Positions 49,954-61,096 of a stretch of DNA of 64,000 bases are shown piece by piece. How positions within the stretch are numbered: position 1 is the stretch's first letter; each line of letters begins with the position of its first letter. The position numbers and the translations under genes are program-made. This DNA comes from Pseudomonadota bacterium (GTDB taxonomy: Bacteria > Pseudomonadota > Gammaproteobacteria > Burkholderiales > Rhodocyclaceae), in assembly GCA_018241725.1 (NCBI GenBank), contig JAFEDI010000138.1:124001-188000 (forward strand). The letters run 5' to 3'. Below the pieces are notes generated by a model. That model searched no databases. It was given only the letters and a program-made list of their open reading frames with translations, and was not told the origin of the DNA.

Positions 49954-51187
49954 GGTTGAACTCCTGGGAGGGGTGGGAGACAGGGAGCGGCAGGCCGGCC
50001 ACCGCCCGGTAGGCCGGCAGGTGGGCGCGGGCACAGGTCGGCCAGTCGTGGCGGGCGGCCACCTGGAAGCCGCGGGCAACGATGCGCTCGCGGGTGCCGG
50101 GCATCAGTGCCCGGCACATGGCCTTGGCGATGGAATCAGGGTCGTCGGGGTCGGCCCACAGGCAGTCCCCGTCGGCGAGGAAATCGGTGAAGGGGGCGAT
50201 CTGCGACACCACCGCCGGCGTGCCGCAGGCCATCGCCTCGACGATGGCGAGGCCGAAGCCCTCGACGCGGGACGGAAAGACCAGCGCGTCGGCGAGCCGG
50301 TACAGCGGCGCCATGTCGGCATCCGGCAGCACGCCTGCGAGGATCACCGGCACGTCCGGCGGCAGCGGTCCGCCGTCGTCCGGCAGGCTCGCCGCGGCGA
50401 GGCCTTCCCGCACCAGCACGGCGTCGAAGTCGCGCCGGCAGGCGCCGTGGTCGAGCAGACTGGCGCCGCCGGCCACCACCAGCCGGGCCGTTCCGAGGGT
50501 GGCGCGCAGGCGGGCGAAGGCACGCAGCGTGGCGACGGTGTTCTTGCGCGCCTCGATGCCGCCGACGGCCAGGAATACCGGCCCGTCGCCGAGGCCCAGG
50601 CGTTGCCGCAGCAGGTGGTCGCGGGCCCTGGCGGCGGGGCCGAAGCGGCGCAGGTCGACACCGTTGCCGACCACCTCTGCCGGCCGTCCGCAACGCGCCG
50701 CCAGCCTTTCCGCCCAGCTTGGGCTGACGCACAAGAGGCGCACCGCGCCGACGATGGAACGGCGCTCGAGAAAGTCCAGGTGCGCATCGCCATAGCTGTC
50801 CTCCAGGTGATGGACGGTGCGCACGTAGCCCGGCAGCACGCCGCGCGCCTGCAGCGCGTACAGCGCGTTGGCACCGATGCCGTCGTGGGCGTGGAAAACG
50901 TCGAAGTCGGCGTGGCCGGGCTGGGAAAACCATTCGGTGAAGGTGGCAATGCGCCGCTCGACGCGCTCGCGCAGATCGCCGCCCGCCGGCGCCTCGGGGA
51001 TCAGGCACAGCTGAGCGGCGGTGCTGCGGAACAGGCGGGCACCGGGCGCCGCCGGCGCATGCAGGGTGACCCGGTGGCCGAGGGCGACCAGCGCGTCGGC
51101 CAACTCCAGGCAATGCACGACGCCGCCGCGCGGGTTGGTGGAATGGGTCAGCAGCGCGATGCGCAGCGGGCGGTTCTCGTGCTTCAT
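49946..51187 (-). CDS. MSMEG_0565-family glycosyltransferase
   Basis: A 413-aa GT-B, GT4-type glycosyltransferase. The N-terminal domain starts RIALLTHSTNPRGGVVHCLELADAL and has DVFHAHDGIGANALYAL. The donor-binding domain shows FLAVGGIEARKNTVATLRAF and the ExFGLxxxE motif as VEGFGLAIVEAMACGTPAVVS. It may glycosylate an intermediate or product of the cluster. Start and stop overlap both neighbours: 4 bp with the AIR-synthase-like gene and 8 bp with MSMEG_0570. Confidence 0.92.
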   Translation of the reverse strand: MKHENRPLRIALLTHSTNPRGGVVHCLELADALVALGHRVTLHAPAAPGARLFRSTAAQLCLIPEAPAGGDLRERVERRIATFTEWFSQPGHADFDVFHAHDGIGANALYALQARGVLPGYVRTVHHLEDSYGDAHLDFLERRSIVGAVRLLCVSPSWAERLAARCGRPAEVVGNGVDLRRFGPAARARDHLLRQRLGLGDGPVFLAVGGIEARKNTVATLRAFARLRATLGTARLVVAGGASLLDHGACRRDFDAVLVREGLAAASLPDDGGPLPPDVPVILAGVLPDADMAPLYRLADALVFPSRVEGFGLAIVEAMACGTPAVVSQIAPFTDFLADGDCLWADPDDPDSIAKAMCRALMPGTRERIVARGFQVAARHDWPTCARAHLPAYRAVAGLPLPVSHPSQEFNHA

Positions 51188-52176
51188 GCCTCGCCTCCCT
51201 GTGCCGCGGCGTCGGGCTGCGGCCCGACCCCCATCAAGGGCTCGACGGCCAGATCGCGGAACAAGCCCTCGGCCTCGCCCTGGCTCAGCATCAGGCGGCT
51301 GCCGTCGGTCAGCGTGCCGATACATGCGGCGGCGATGCCGCGGGCCTGGAAACGCTCGCACAAGGCTTCCCGTTGTGCCGGCTGGCAAGCCAGCACGTAG
51401 CCGAAGCTCGGGAAGGAGCGCAGCCAGCGCACGAGATCCACGCCGGCGGGCCGCGGCACGGCGTCCAGGTCGACGCGGGCACCAACCGCGGAACACTCCA
51501 GCAGCATCAGCACGGTACCGAGCAGGCCGGCCTGGCTGATGTCCTTGGCGGCGTGGGCGAGGCCGGCTTCGGCGATCGCCGGCAGCAGCGCCAGGTCGCC
51601 GCGCAGGCGGGCGGGGTCGGCGGCGGTGGCCGCGTCCCAGTTGTCGAAGGGTTCCCGGTAGGCGCCGCGCAGGTCCACCGCCATCACCAGCACATCGCCG
51701 GGGCGGCCGGCGAAGCTGGTCAGCAGCCGCGTCGCCTCGCCGAGCACCGCCACCGCCAGCTGGGCGCGGTCGCAGCGGGTGTTGCTGTGGCCGCCCACCA
51801 GCGGCACGCCGAAGGCCGCCGCCGCGTCGGACAGGCCGCGCATCAGGGCCTGGGCCTGCTGGTGGCCGTCGCTCCACAGGGCGTCCACCACCGCCAGCGG
51901 GCGGCCGCCCATCGCTGCAATGTCGCTGAGGTTGACCATCACCCCGCACCAGCCGGCGAACCACGGGTCGTGGGCGACGAACGCGTTGATGAAGCCTTCG
52001 ATGGCGAACAGCAGGTGGCCGTCGCCGCGGGGCAGCGCGGCGCAGTCGTCGCCGAGCCAGGCGCCGGCCTCCGGCAGGTGGCGGCCGGCCAGGGCCGCCA
52101 GCACGCCGTCGATGTCGCGCTTGTGGGCGATGCCCTTGTGACCGCGCAGGGTGTCGATGAGCGCTGTGAGTTCCAT
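51184..52176 (-). CDS. Sll0787-family AIR synthase-like protein
   Basis: A 330-aa protein related to PurM/ThiL-type ATP-dependent enzymes. Visible: AGAWLGDDCAALP (the glycine/aspartate nucleotide site), GVMVNLSDIAAMGGRPLAVVDAL (the family's metal-binding D and N), GVPLVGGHSNTRC and AAKDISQAGLLGTVLML. PurM relatives activate amide or formyl groups with ATP. Here it likely activates a small nitrogen compound made by the nitrilase branch, which is inference. It overlaps the GNAT gene by 1 bp and the glycosyltransferase by 4 bp. Confidence 0.9.
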   Translation of the reverse strand: MELTALIDTLRGHKGIAHKRDIDGVLAALAGRHLPEAGAWLGDDCAALPRGDGHLLFAIEGFINAFVAHDPWFAGWCGVMVNLSDIAAMGGRPLAVVDALWSDGHQQAQALMRGLSDAAAAFGVPLVGGHSNTRCDRAQLAVAVLGEATRLLTSFAGRPGDVLVMAVDLRGAYREPFDNWDAATAADPARLRGDLALLPAIAEAGLAHAAKDISQAGLLGTVLMLLECSAVGARVDLDAVPRPAGVDLVRWLRSFPSFGYVLACQPAQREALCERFQARGIAAACIGTLTDGSRLMLSQGEAEGLFRDLAVEPLMGVGPQPDAAAQGGEA

Positions 52177-52736
52177 TATGCGCCCCGCTTCACATCGACC
52201 CGCATGGCCTCACCGGCCGCGAACGACGGATAGTGGGCCAGGTCGGCTTCCATCAGGTGATGAGGGCGGCCGTGCAGCACGATCTCGCCGGTTCTGCGCC
52301 AGTGCAGGCGCTGGAACAGCGGCACGTTGGCGGCCTGCACCTGGGCCACGAAGCGCGTGCAGCCCAGCGTGGCGGCGCTGCGCACGGCGAGCTGGATCAG
52401 CGCACCGCCGAGGGCGCCGACGCGCCGGTACTCGGCGGCGACGGCCAGCCGCGAGCCCTGCCAGACGTCCGGCGCGAGGCGGTGGATGCGCACCGTGCCG
52501 ACCACCGGCGCCGGCCCGCCGCCATCCACGCCATCCGGGCACGGGCGGGCCACCAGCAGCAATGCATCGGCGTCGATGGCGTCCGCGTCGCTGCCGTCGA
52601 ACAAGCCCTGCTCGGCGCAGAACACCGCCCGACGCAGGGCCAGGGCCTCCGTACGGGCCGCGCCGTCGGCATGCTCGACGCGGTAGTGGCGCGACAGGCG
52701 CAGACGCGCGGCGAGGGCAGGCAGCGGGGCGTTCAT
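52176..52736 (-). CDS. MSMEG_0567/Sll0786-family GNAT acetyltransferase
   Basis: A 186-aa GNAT-fold protein. The N-terminal part (EALALRRAVFCAEQGLFDGSDADAIDADA) resembles acyl-homoserine-lactone-synthase-like GNATs, followed by the acetyl-CoA site VAAEYRRVGALGGALIQLAV and the late strand FQRLHWRRTGEIVLHGRPHHLMEADL. It sits inside the nine-gene cluster between the radical SAM and AIR-synthase-like genes and overlaps both ends (4 bp and 1 bp). Substrate not known. Confidence 0.88.
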   Translation of the reverse strand: MNAPLPALAARLRLSRHYRVEHADGAARTEALALRRAVFCAEQGLFDGSDADAIDADALLLVARPCPDGVDGGGPAPVVGTVRIHRLAPDVWQGSRLAVAAEYRRVGALGGALIQLAVRSAATLGCTRFVAQVQAANVPLFQRLHWRRTGEIVLHGRPHHLMEADLAHYPSFAAGEAMRVDVKRGA

Positions 52737-53801
52737 GGCCGCGCCTCGTAGCGGGACTGGGCCGAGCAGGCGCCGCACTTGCCGCAGCCGGCCTTCATCG
52801 CCGTGCCGCTGAGTCCGCCGGCGTGGAGCAGCCCGGCCAGCGGGGCCAGCACGGCGTCCATGAAGGCGGCGTCGGGCGCCGGGTGGTCTTCCAGCGGGGT
52901 GCCGGAGATCGGCACGAAGGGCACCACGAAGGGATACACGCCGAGGTCGATCAGCCGCGCGCAGGCCGCCAGGATGGTCTCGCGGCTGTCGCCGAGGCCG
53001 GCCAGGATGTAGGTGGATACCTGGCCGCGGCCGAAGACCTCCACCGCCGCGGCGAAGGCCTCGTCGTAGCGCTCCGGCGGGATCGCCGCCTTGCCGGGCA
53101 TCAGGCGCTGGCGCAGGGCCGGGGTGAGCACTTCGAGGTGCATGCCGAGGCTGTCCACGCCGGCCTCCTTGACGCGGCGGAACCACGCGAAGTCGTCGGG
53201 CGGCTCGAACTGGGCCTGCAGCGGCAGATCCACCGCGGCGCGGATCGCCGTGGCGCTGTCGCACATCACGCGGGCGCCGCGGTCGGGGGTCGGCGGCGTG
53301 CCGGTGGTCAGCACCATGTGGCGCACGCCGTCGAGCAGCACCGCCGCGCGGGCCACCTCGGCGAGCTGCTCCGGCGTCTTGTGGGCGATGGTGCGGCCGG
53401 CCGCCAGCGACTGCCCGATGCTGCAGAACTGACAGGCCTTGGCGCGGCTCTGGTAGCGGGTGCAGGTCTGCAGCACGGTGGTGGCCAGCACGTCGGTGCT
53501 GTGCAGCGTGGCGATGTGGCTGTAGGGCACACCGTCCAGGGTCTGCAGGCGGTAGAAGCGCGGTTGCCGTGCGAAGGCGATGCGCGCCACGGGCTGCCCG
53601 TCGCGGCTGAGGGTGGCCTCGCCGGCGGCGTCCGGGCGGGACGCCACGAAGGGCGAGTGCAACGCCCGGCCGGTGTGCAGCGGCACCATCGCCGGCTGGC
53701 CGTCGATGAGGATGGCCGCGTGGTCCGACGGGCCGGCGCCACCGCGCCGGCTGTGCAGGCCGCCGGCCGCGGCGTCGAGCCGGAAGCCGTGGCTCTGCAG
53801 T

Positions 53802-54815
<1,014 letters not shown>

Positions 54816-54837
54816 GCTCGTCTCCTTGGCGTGGCGC

Positions 54838-55320
54838 TCAGAGCGTCCAGCTGTTGATGACGAAGGCGTTGTCGCGCTTGTGCAGGAGCTGGATGTCCAT
54901 CACGTCGAGCGGGCTGATCGGGCGGATGCCGGGGATCAGCGAGGGTTCGCCGTGGCCGTACAGGGCCTGCAGCGCGAAGCGGCACGCATAGACCTTGCCG
55001 CCCTCCTCGATGAACTTGGCGAGCTGCTTGTTCATCGCCAGGTGACCCGGGAAGGCCTCGTCGCCGAGGCGCGGGAAGCCGCGTTGCAGGCCGAGGGTGA
55101 CGCCCGGGCCGTAGAGCAGGATGGTGGTGTCGAAGCCCTTGCGCAGCAGGCGGGTGGCCTGCAGCAGGTTCACAAGGCCGATGGAGCCTTCGAAGGCGAC
55201 GGTGTGGAAGGTGACCAGGGCTTTCTGGCCGGGTTCGGCCTTCACGTCTTCGAAGACCTTCTCTTCGTAGTCGACGAAGAAATCACCGGTGGTGTGGGGG
55301 GGCAGGGTCACAGCGGGCAT
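54838..55320 (-). CDS. MSMEG_0572/Sll0783-family nitrogen-starvation response protein
   Basis: A 160-aa protein of the DsrE-like fold: [43 protein letters not shown], and [16 protein letters not shown]. The family is the usual first gene of Nit1C clusters; in Synechocystis its homologue sll0783 is strongly induced by nitrogen starvation. Here it is also first, so its upstream region should carry the operon promoter. A 30-bp perfect palindrome lies about 120 bp before the start. Confidence 0.92.
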   Translation of the reverse strand: MPAVTLPPHTTGDFFVDYEEKVFEDVKAEPGQKALVTFHTVAFEGSIGLVNLLQATRLLRKGFDTTILLYGPGVTLGLQRGFPRLGDEAFPGHLAMNKQLAKFIEEGGKVYACRFALQALYGHGEPSLIPGIRPISPLDVMDIQLLHKRDNAFVINSWTL

Positions 55321-55439
55321 GTCGGATTCCTCATTGGTTGGGATTCGAGATGCGCACCGCGGGGTGTCATGGACCTCTGTGCCGATGTAAGCCGCCGGTG
55401 GTGCGCAGCATCAATTCAGCAACAGACGTGCCATCAATT

Positions 55440-55469
55440 TACTTTTATTGTATGCATACAATAAAAGTA
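55440..55469. promoter_or_regulatory. 30-bp perfect palindrome upstream of the Nit1C operon
   Basis: The two 15-bp halves match perfectly around the core ATTGTATGCATACAAT (55447-55462). The core shows GT-N6-AC spacing, the pattern of GntR-type operators. It is the best candidate operator for the MocR/GntR regulator encoded downstream and is about 120 bp before the Sll0783-like start. Confidence 0.75.
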
Positions 55470-55595
55470 CGAAGAATCATTTTCTTGGGTTTAAGCGGTG
55501 AGTCCGGAGCACCCTTCGCAAGAGGAAAAACACTTTTGGATCAACGCACTTTGCCAGTGCATCGACGAGACCACGCGCACCCGCGGCGTGCATGC

Positions 55596-55611
55596 ATTGA
55601 ATGCATACAAT
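55596..55611. promoter_or_regulatory. Second copy of the operator-like dyad
   Basis: ATTGAATGCATACAAT differs at one base from the core of the 30-bp palindrome and is the exact reverse complement of the site at 57177-57192. It is in the gap, about 150 bp further from the operon start, and might support looping or cooperative binding. Confidence 0.6.
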
Positions 55612-55750
55612 GTCAATTACGCGGATTTTTCCGCGCCAAACGGCCCGTGGGGGAGCGTCGGCAGACAGGGCGTGGAGAAGAGGCGTCCGGATGGACGGCG
55701 GAGGAGCCGCACTACCGGGACGCTGGCGCGTCCACGGCAGGCGGGAGCAC

Positions 55751-57148
55751 TCAGACGATGGAGGAATAGATCGCTGGCGGGTGGGACAGGGCCGCGCCGA
55801 CCAGGTCCATGGCGTGCTGCACGTCGTCGCGGCTGGCGGCGCCGCCGAGGCAGATGCGCACCGCCTCCACCGCCGCGCCGCCGACCAGGAAGGCGTCGCT
55901 GGTCACCACGCCGATGCCGCTGTTGCGCAGGTGGGTCGCGAAGCTGACCCGGCTCCAGCCTTCCGGCAGCGGCAGCCACAGGTGGAAGCCGTCCGGCGAC
56001 GCCTGGAAGGTGGCCGGCCCGAGGGCCGCGGCAGCCAGTTGCTGGCGCACCCGCGACTCCTCGCGGATGAAACGGACCAGCTGCTCGGCGGTGCCGTCGA
56101 GCACCCATTCGGTGGCGATGGCCGTCGAGATCGGCGGCGTCATCACCGACACCGCGCGCAGGATGCCGCTGACCCGCGGCAGCTGACGCACGTCCGGCAA
56201 GGCCAGATAGGCCACCCGCAGACCGGCACCGACGGTCTTCGACAGGCCGCAGACGTGGTAGGTGAGCTCCGGCAGCAGGGCCTTGAAGCTCGGCGGCGGC
56301 GCCTCCGGCAGCAGGCCGTAGGGGTCGTCTTCGATCACCGCCACCTGATGGCGGGCCGCAATTTCGGCGATCGCCTCGCGGCGGCCGGCGGGCATCGTGG
56401 TGGTGGTCGGGTTCTGGATCGTCGGGTTGAGGTAAAGGGCCGCCGGCTGGTTGTCGCGGCAGCAACGCTCGAAGGCATCGGGCAGGATGCCGTCCGCGTC
56501 TGACGGCAGGCCGAGCAGGCTGACCCCGTGGATCGCTGCCAGCGCGCGGATGCCCGGATAGGTGATGTTGTCGCAGCAGATGCGGCCGCCACCGGTGCCG
56601 ACCAGCGTACTCAGCAGCGCATTGAGCACGCTGTGGGTGCCCGGACAGACCAGCACCTTGTCGCTGCTCGTCGCGATGCCGCGCCGCGCCAGCCAATGCA
56701 CGGCAGCCTCCCGGCCCTCGGTGCTGCCGCCGAAGGGCTGGTAGCGCAGCAGTGAATTGATGTCGCCGCACAAGCCGCGCAGGCCGGTTTCCATGCGGGC
56801 CAGCAGCTCGGGCTGGTCGGGCTCAGGCGGCAGGTTCATCGACATGTCGATCAGCCGCGCACGGGCGGCGGCGTGGCGGACCCGCGGACAGGCCTCCGGA
56901 CGCACGCGGGTACCCTGCCCGACCCTGGCATCGAGCAGGCCGCGACGCTGGGCCTCGGCGTAGGCACGACTGATGGTCGTGAAATTGAGGCCCAGCACGT
57001 GGGCCAGCTGGCGCTGCGGCGGCAGCCGGGTGTCCGGAGCTAGACGGCCGTCGCGGATGTCCGTGGCGATGGCGTCGGCGATGGCGATGTAGGCAGGTTT
57101 GTGCGGGTCGAGGTCGATCGGCCGCCACAAAGGCGTGTTGGAGGGCAT
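55751..57148 (-). CDS. MocR-type regulator (GntR HTH plus aminotransferase domain)
   Basis: A 465-aa MocR/PdxR-type transcription factor. The N-terminal winged helix covers about 10-80 (ATDIRDGRLAPDTRLPPQRQLAHVLGLNFTTISRAYAEAQRRGLL). The remainder is a fold-type I aminotransferase domain that should bind PLP through the lysine in CGLSKTVGAGLRVAYL, with the PLP-site aspartate in VIEDDPYGLLPE. It probably senses an amino compound and controls the adjacent Nit1C operon. The ATG at 57148 fits the family start; an operator-like dyad lies 29 bp upstream, suggesting autoregulation. It shares no operon with the cluster, being about 430 bp upstream of it on the same strand. Confidence 0.93.
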   Translation of the reverse strand: MPSNTPLWRPIDLDPHKPAYIAIADAIATDIRDGRLAPDTRLPPQRQLAHVLGLNFTTISRAYAEAQRRGLLDARVGQGTRVRPEACPRVRHAAARARLIDMSMNLPPEPDQPELLARMETGLRGLCGDINSLLRYQPFGGSTEGREAAVHWLARRGIATSSDKVLVCPGTHSVLNALLSTLVGTGGGRICCDNITYPGIRALAAIHGVSLLGLPSDADGILPDAFERCCRDNQPAALYLNPTIQNPTTTTMPAGRREAIAEIAARHQVAVIEDDPYGLLPEAPPPSFKALLPELTYHVCGLSKTVGAGLRVAYLALPDVRQLPRVSGILRAVSVMTPPISTAIATEWVLDGTAEQLVRFIREESRVRQQLAAAALGPATFQASPDGFHLWLPLPEGWSRVSFATHLRNSGIGVVTSDAFLVGGAAVEAVRICLGGAASRDDVQHAMDLVGAALSHPPAIYSSIV

Positions 57149-57176
57149 GGGATCAATCCGGGTCGTCGGAGCGAGG

Positions 57177-57192
57177 ATTGTATGCATTCAAT
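57177..57192. promoter_or_regulatory. Operator-like dyad at the MocR promoter
   Basis: ATTGTATGCATTCAAT, the reverse complement of the site at 55596-55611 and one base different from the core of the 30-bp palindrome. It lies 29 bp upstream of the regulator start and 32 bp from the kinase gene's 3' end. Its position suits repression of the regulator's own promoter. Confidence 0.7.
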
Positions 57193-57223
57193 CCACCGCC
57201 GTCACGACGATGCCTGAGCGGAC

Positions 57224-60200
57224 TCAGCGCGCCGCCAGCCAACGCAGCAATACCGCGTAGAACACCGCCGGCTCGACCGGCTTGGCGACAAAATCGTTCA
57301 TACCGGCAGCGAGGCAGTGCGCGCGGTCGTCGGCGAAGGCATTCGCGGTCATCGCCAACACCGGCAACTTGGCCTTGCCCGGCAGCAGGCGGATGCGACG
57401 GGTCGCTTCGAGGCCGTCCATCACCGGCATCTGCATGTCCATCAGCACCAGCGCGAAGTCTTCGACGGCAACGCGGGCCACCGCTTCCGCGCCATCTCCG
57501 ACTGTGGTCGTCTGCAGGCCGCATTCGTCGAGGAAGAAGCGGGCGACCTCCTGGTTCAGTGGCTCGTCCTCCACCAGCAGGATTCGGGCTCCTGCGTGAT
57601 CGCGGCGCAGGATGGCTTCAGCCGGCAGGTTTTCCCCCGACGCGGCATCGACGGAAGAAACCGCCGACGCGTTCGCGCGGCGGAGGCGGGCCGTGAGCCA
57701 GAAAATGCTGCCGGCCCCCGGCATACTGCTGGCACCAGCCTCGCCTCCCATCAGGCGGGCCAGACGGCGGGTGATCGCGAGCCCCAGGCCGGTGCCGCCA
57801 TATTTGCGCGTCGTCGAATCATCGGCCTGTTCGAAGGCCGTGAACAGGCGCGGCAAGGCCTCGGCGGGAATGCCGATACCGGTGTCCACCACATCGAAGC
57901 GCAGCAGCAACCCCTCGCTGTCCTCCTCCACGATCCGCACGCGCAGGGTGATGCCGCCGCGCTCGGTGAACTTCACCGCGTTGCCCAGATAGTTGAGCAG
58001 CGCCTGGCTCAGACGCACCGCATCGCCGTTGAGCCAGCCGAGCCCGGCGGGTGTGTCGAAGACCAGATCCAGGCCCTTTTCCCGCAGGCGCTCGCCGAGC
58101 ATCGAGCGGATGCGCGCCAGGATCGCCTCGAACTCGAAGTCGGCACGCTCGAGGACCAGCTTGTCGGCTTCGATCTTGGAAATGTCCAGGATGTCGTTGA
58201 TGACGCCCAGCAGGTGGTCGGCGGAACCCTGGATCTTGTCCAGCATGCCGGCCTGCGCCGCGTCGATGCTGGTACGGCGTAGAGCGTGGGTGAGGCCGAT
58301 GATGGCATTCATCGGTGTGCGGATCTCGTGGCTCATGTTGGCGAGGAACACGCTCTTGGCACGGGTGGCGCTCTCCGCCTCGGCGGCGCGGCGGGCAAGC
58401 TCCTGGTTCAGCGCCTCGATCTCGCTCTCCTTCTCCTTGGCTGCGGTGATGTCCGAGGCCAGCGCGAAGAAACCACGCACGACGCCCTCTTCGTAGTCGG
58501 GGATGTACTGCACCTGCGTCCATCGCCGCACGCCGCGGACATCGACCAGCGGGCGCTCGAAGGCGCGCCCTTCGCCGCGCAACACCGCATCCAGGTGGGG
58601 GCGGGTCATCTCGAAGGCCTCGGCGCCGATCACCTGCCGCAGGTGCAGCCCCTTCAGTTCCGGCGGCCTCAGTCCGAACATGGCCTCGAAAGCGTTGTTG
58701 GCAAACTCGTTATGCAGGTCCCGGTTCCAGTAGGCGATCAGCGCCGGCACGTTGTCGAGCACGCCGTGCAGCAGCGCCTCGCTCTTGCGCAGCGCCAGCT
58801 CCAGCGCCTTGCGCTGGCGGTTGTCGAAAACGGTGGTACGCGACGCCACGAAGCGCCCCGCCGCGTCACGGATCGCCGTGGAATTGATGAGCACCGCCAT
58901 CGTGCCGCCATCCTTGCCCCGCAGCTCCCACTCCAGATCCCGCACGAAGCCGTCCCGCTGGAACCTGCCGAAGTAGGCTTCGAAACGTCGCGCCAGCTCG
59001 GGGGGAAGAACGTCGGTCAGGCGCAGCTTGCCGACAACCTCTTTGCGCTGGTACCCCAACCACTCCAGTTCCGTATCGTTGATGCGCTGGAAGACCCCGT
59101 CGCGGTCCACCGAGTGGTAACCGCAGGGCGCCCGGTTGTAGAGGTCCTCCACCTCCGCCGAACGCTGGCTCAAGGCCGCATTGACGGCCCTCAGCTCGGC
59201 GGTACGCACCGACACCTCCCTCTCCAGGCGATCCCGCTCCTTGCCGATAAAGTCCTGTTGTTCGGCAACCCGCGCCTGCAGCACATTGAAGTTGTGCAGC
59301 AACAGGCGGATCTCCCGGCTGCCGGCCTCTTCCAGTTGCACGGCCGGCAGGTCACCGGCAACGGACTCGCCGATCCGCTGCGTCGCCCGCTCGAGGGGAA
59401 TCAACGCACGGCGCAGGCCAAACCAGATCAGCAGGCCCGCCAGCAGCGCAGCCAGCGCCGCGCCGCCATAGATGCGCGTGTTCGCCGCCCGCAGCGGCGC
59501 GAAGGCTTCGGCGGTAGGCAGGTAGGACACCACCAGCCACTGCCCGTCCATCACCGGCGCCGCAGCGCTGATCAGGTCCACCCCTTTCGAATCCACCGTA
59601 CGCCCTGGCGCCAGATAGCCCCTCAAGCGGCGGTCGAGCAACGGATTGACGCCCTCCTCGGGCAAGGGGCGCAGAACCCGGCTCGCATCCGTGCTGGCGG
59701 CGAAGATGCGCTGCTCCAGGGCATACACGTGAAAGCCGCCGGTCTGCCCGTTGCGGACCTCCTCGGTGAGGTGGAAATGGCTGCCCTTCTCGATCAGTTC
59801 CGCCCCGCACATCGCACCGAGCAGATTCCCGTGGCGATCGATGATCGGAACGACGACCAGCAGCACCGGCTGCTGCGCAAAACGCCCGAACCACACGCGG
59901 ATCACCGGCTTGCGGCTCGCCATCAGGCGGGTGAAATAAGCCGCATCCCGATACTGGCTGCCGACATGCCCACGCACCGGGCTCTCGGCGATACGCTCCC
60001 CGTCGCTCCGGATCACATAGACATCGCGGGTGAACAGGCGGTTGGCCATCGGCTGGGTCAGCAGATAGTCCTGCACTGCGCGGGGAGACGGCTCCGGCAG
60101 CGCGGCGATGTGCTCCGCCATCACGTTGAGCGTATCGAGGCGGAAACGCAGCTCGGCATCCAGCGTACGGGCCAGGAAGCCTGCTGCAGTGGCCTGCTCA

Positions 60201-60367
60201 TGGCCGATCAGGGCTTCGAAGTCCTCGTGCAGACCGCGGGCCACATGCCAGGCCAGCGCCCCGATCCCGACAGTGAAGACGAGCACCGACAGCAGCGCAG
60301 CCTTGATCTTCAACGGCAGGGCCGAGAACGCATCTGTCCAGACGCCGGCTCGCAGATGCATCGACAC
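57224..60367 (-). CDS. Hybrid histidine kinase with periplasmic sensor, PAS domains and receiver
   Basis: A 1047-aa sensor kinase. Membrane helices at ~24-42 and ~300-318 enclose a large periplasmic domain of the dCACHE type ([42 protein letters not shown]). A HAMP-like linker (~320-375), coiled coil, two PAS domains (~405-520, ~535-650), kinase core with H680 ([16 protein letters not shown]), ATP-binding [11 protein letters not shown] and [12 protein letters not shown], and a receiver with D977 ([11 protein letters not shown]) follow. The core is closely like the kinase at 44378-47353. A small-molecule ligand is expected for dCACHE sensors. It lies upstream of the MocR gene on the same strand. 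Confidence 0.95.
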   Translation of the reverse strand: MSMHLRAGVWTDAFSALPLKIKAALLSVLVFTVGIGALAWHVARGLHEDFEALIGHEQATAAGFLARTLDAELRFRLDTLNVMAEHIAALPEPSPRAVQDYLLTQPMANRLFTRDVYVIRSDGERIAESPVRGHVGSQYRDAAYFTRLMASRKPVIRVWFGRFAQQPVLLVVVPIIDRHGNLLGAMCGAELIEKGSHFHLTEEVRNGQTGGFHVYALEQRIFAASTDASRVLRPLPEEGVNPLLDRRLRGYLAPGRTVDSKGVDLISAAAPVMDGQWLVVSYLPTAEAFAPLRAANTRIYGGAALAALLAGLLIWFGLRRALIPLERATQRIGESVAGDLPAVQLEEAGSREIRLLLHNFNVLQARVAEQQDFIGKERDRLEREVSVRTAELRAVNAALSQRSAEVEDLYNRAPCGYHSVDRDGVFQRINDTELEWLGYQRKEVVGKLRLTDVLPPELARRFEAYFGRFQRDGFVRDLEWELRGKDGGTMAVLINSTAIRDAAGRFVASRTTVFDNRQRKALELALRKSEALLHGVLDNVPALIAYWNRDLHNEFANNAFEAMFGLRPPELKGLHLRQVIGAEAFEMTRPHLDAVLRGEGRAFERPLVDVRGVRRWTQVQYIPDYEEGVVRGFFALASDITAAKEKESEIEALNQELARRAAEAESATRAKSVFLANMSHEIRTPMNAIIGLTHALRRTSIDAAQAGMLDKIQGSADHLLGVINDILDISKIEADKLVLERADFEFEAILARIRSMLGERLREKGLDLVFDTPAGLGWLNGDAVRLSQALLNYLGNAVKFTERGGITLRVRIVEEDSEGLLLRFDVVDTGIGIPAEALPRLFTAFEQADDSTTRKYGGTGLGLAITRRLARLMGGEAGASSMPGAGSIFWLTARLRRANASAVSSVDAASGENLPAEAILRRDHAGARILLVEDEPLNQEVARFFLDECGLQTTTVGDGAEAVARVAVEDFALVLMDMQMPVMDGLEATRRIRLLPGKAKLPVLAMTANAFADDRAHCLAAGMNDFVAKPVEPAVFYAVLLRWLAAR

Positions 60368-60624
60368 GTTGCGTCACTCCCCCACCTTCGCCTCCGCACG
60401 CCTGCGCCACGGACGGGCTTAGCCAATACAATGCGGAAGCAGCCAAGCCCGCACTTTCATGTGCAGGAAGACTCTCCCAGACGCTCAGCCGACGCTATGC
60501 GACACTTCACAAACTACCGGGCTGCGACATTTTTTTGCCAGTCTCCTGCGCGAGGATGAAGATTCCACGCACAACCGTGCCAGCACGCCGGTCCCGCCAA
60601 TCAATTCAGATCGACACACAGCCC

Positions 60625-60951
60625 ATGGACCTGCAAAAACAATTTCGCGATGACGAGCTTGAAAAGATCGTCGACGAGGCCACGCTGTATATGTGTGCCT
60701 GCCCTGGGCAGGTAGCTTCGGAACTCTTCAGCCTGCGCGACCTGATCCGCTACCAGCGCAAATGCCTCGAGAACAGCGACACGGCACCAGCGGTCCACCG
60801 CACGATCGCGGATGCGGCGCTGCAGGCACACCAGTTGATGGAAGACTGTCTTGCACGCGTACTGAAGCTGGAAGGCTGGGACCGGGAAACCCTGACCATG
60901 CCGGAAGGTCTGCGCCAACGCCGCAACGCGCTGATCGACAGCAACGACTGA
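60625..60951 (+). CDS. Hypothetical protein, 108 aa, helical
   Basis: A 108-aa soluble helical protein: MDLQKQFRDDELEKIVDEATLYMC, then VASELFSLRDLIRYQRKC and APAVHRTIADAALQAHQLMEDCL. Three cysteines. No family was recognised. The open frame extends upstream, but residues before MDLQ are arginine-rich and unlike a start region. It stands alone between the divergent sensor-kinase promoter region and a strong hairpin. Confidence 0.6.
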   Translation: MDLQKQFRDDELEKIVDEATLYMCACPGQVASELFSLRDLIRYQRKCLENSDTAPAVHRTIADAALQAHQLMEDCLARVLKLEGWDRETLTMPEGLRQRRNALIDSND

Positions 60952-61016
60952 CCCTCAGGAGATCATCCGACGCCCAGTACGACAGGGCCCGTCGGTACGA
61001 GGCCAGTCCGACGCGA

Positions 61017-61055
61017 TGTCCATCACGGCGTCAGGGGCGACGGACGTGATGGACA
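61017..61055. terminator. Strong intergenic hairpin between converging genes
   Basis: TGTCCATCACG (61017-61027) and CGTGATGGACA (61045-61055) form a perfect 11-bp stem, and CGTC/GACG inside the loop adds four more pairs. It lies between the ends of the 108-aa gene and the hemerythrin gene. No T run follows on either side, so it may be a terminator without a clear U tract or an RNA-stability element. Confidence 0.5.
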
Positions 61056-61096
61056 CCCCCCTTCGCAGGTCGGGCAGTTCGCCTGCCGGGCTTGTC

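Larger units (their letters stand above)
55321..55750. other. Regulatory gap between the Nit1C cluster and the MocR gene
   Basis: No convincing gene. It contains the promoter side of the Nit1C operon and two dyad sites listed separately. A GTG-started frame from 55498 (SPEHPSQEEKHFWINALCQC) is open, but it becomes arginine-rich and overlaps the regulator's 3' end, so I do not call it. A small hairpin (CGCGGA-TTTT-TCCGCG, about 55620-55635) could help end the MocR transcript. The AT-rich stretch near 55430-55480 contrasts with the flanking genes. Confidence 0.6.

Noticed and set aside
55498-55750. A GTG-started small frame divergent from the Nit1C operon.
   Set aside because: It starts well (SPEHPSQEEKHFW) but soon becomes arginine-rich and contains one of the dyads; no good ribosome binding site was seen.
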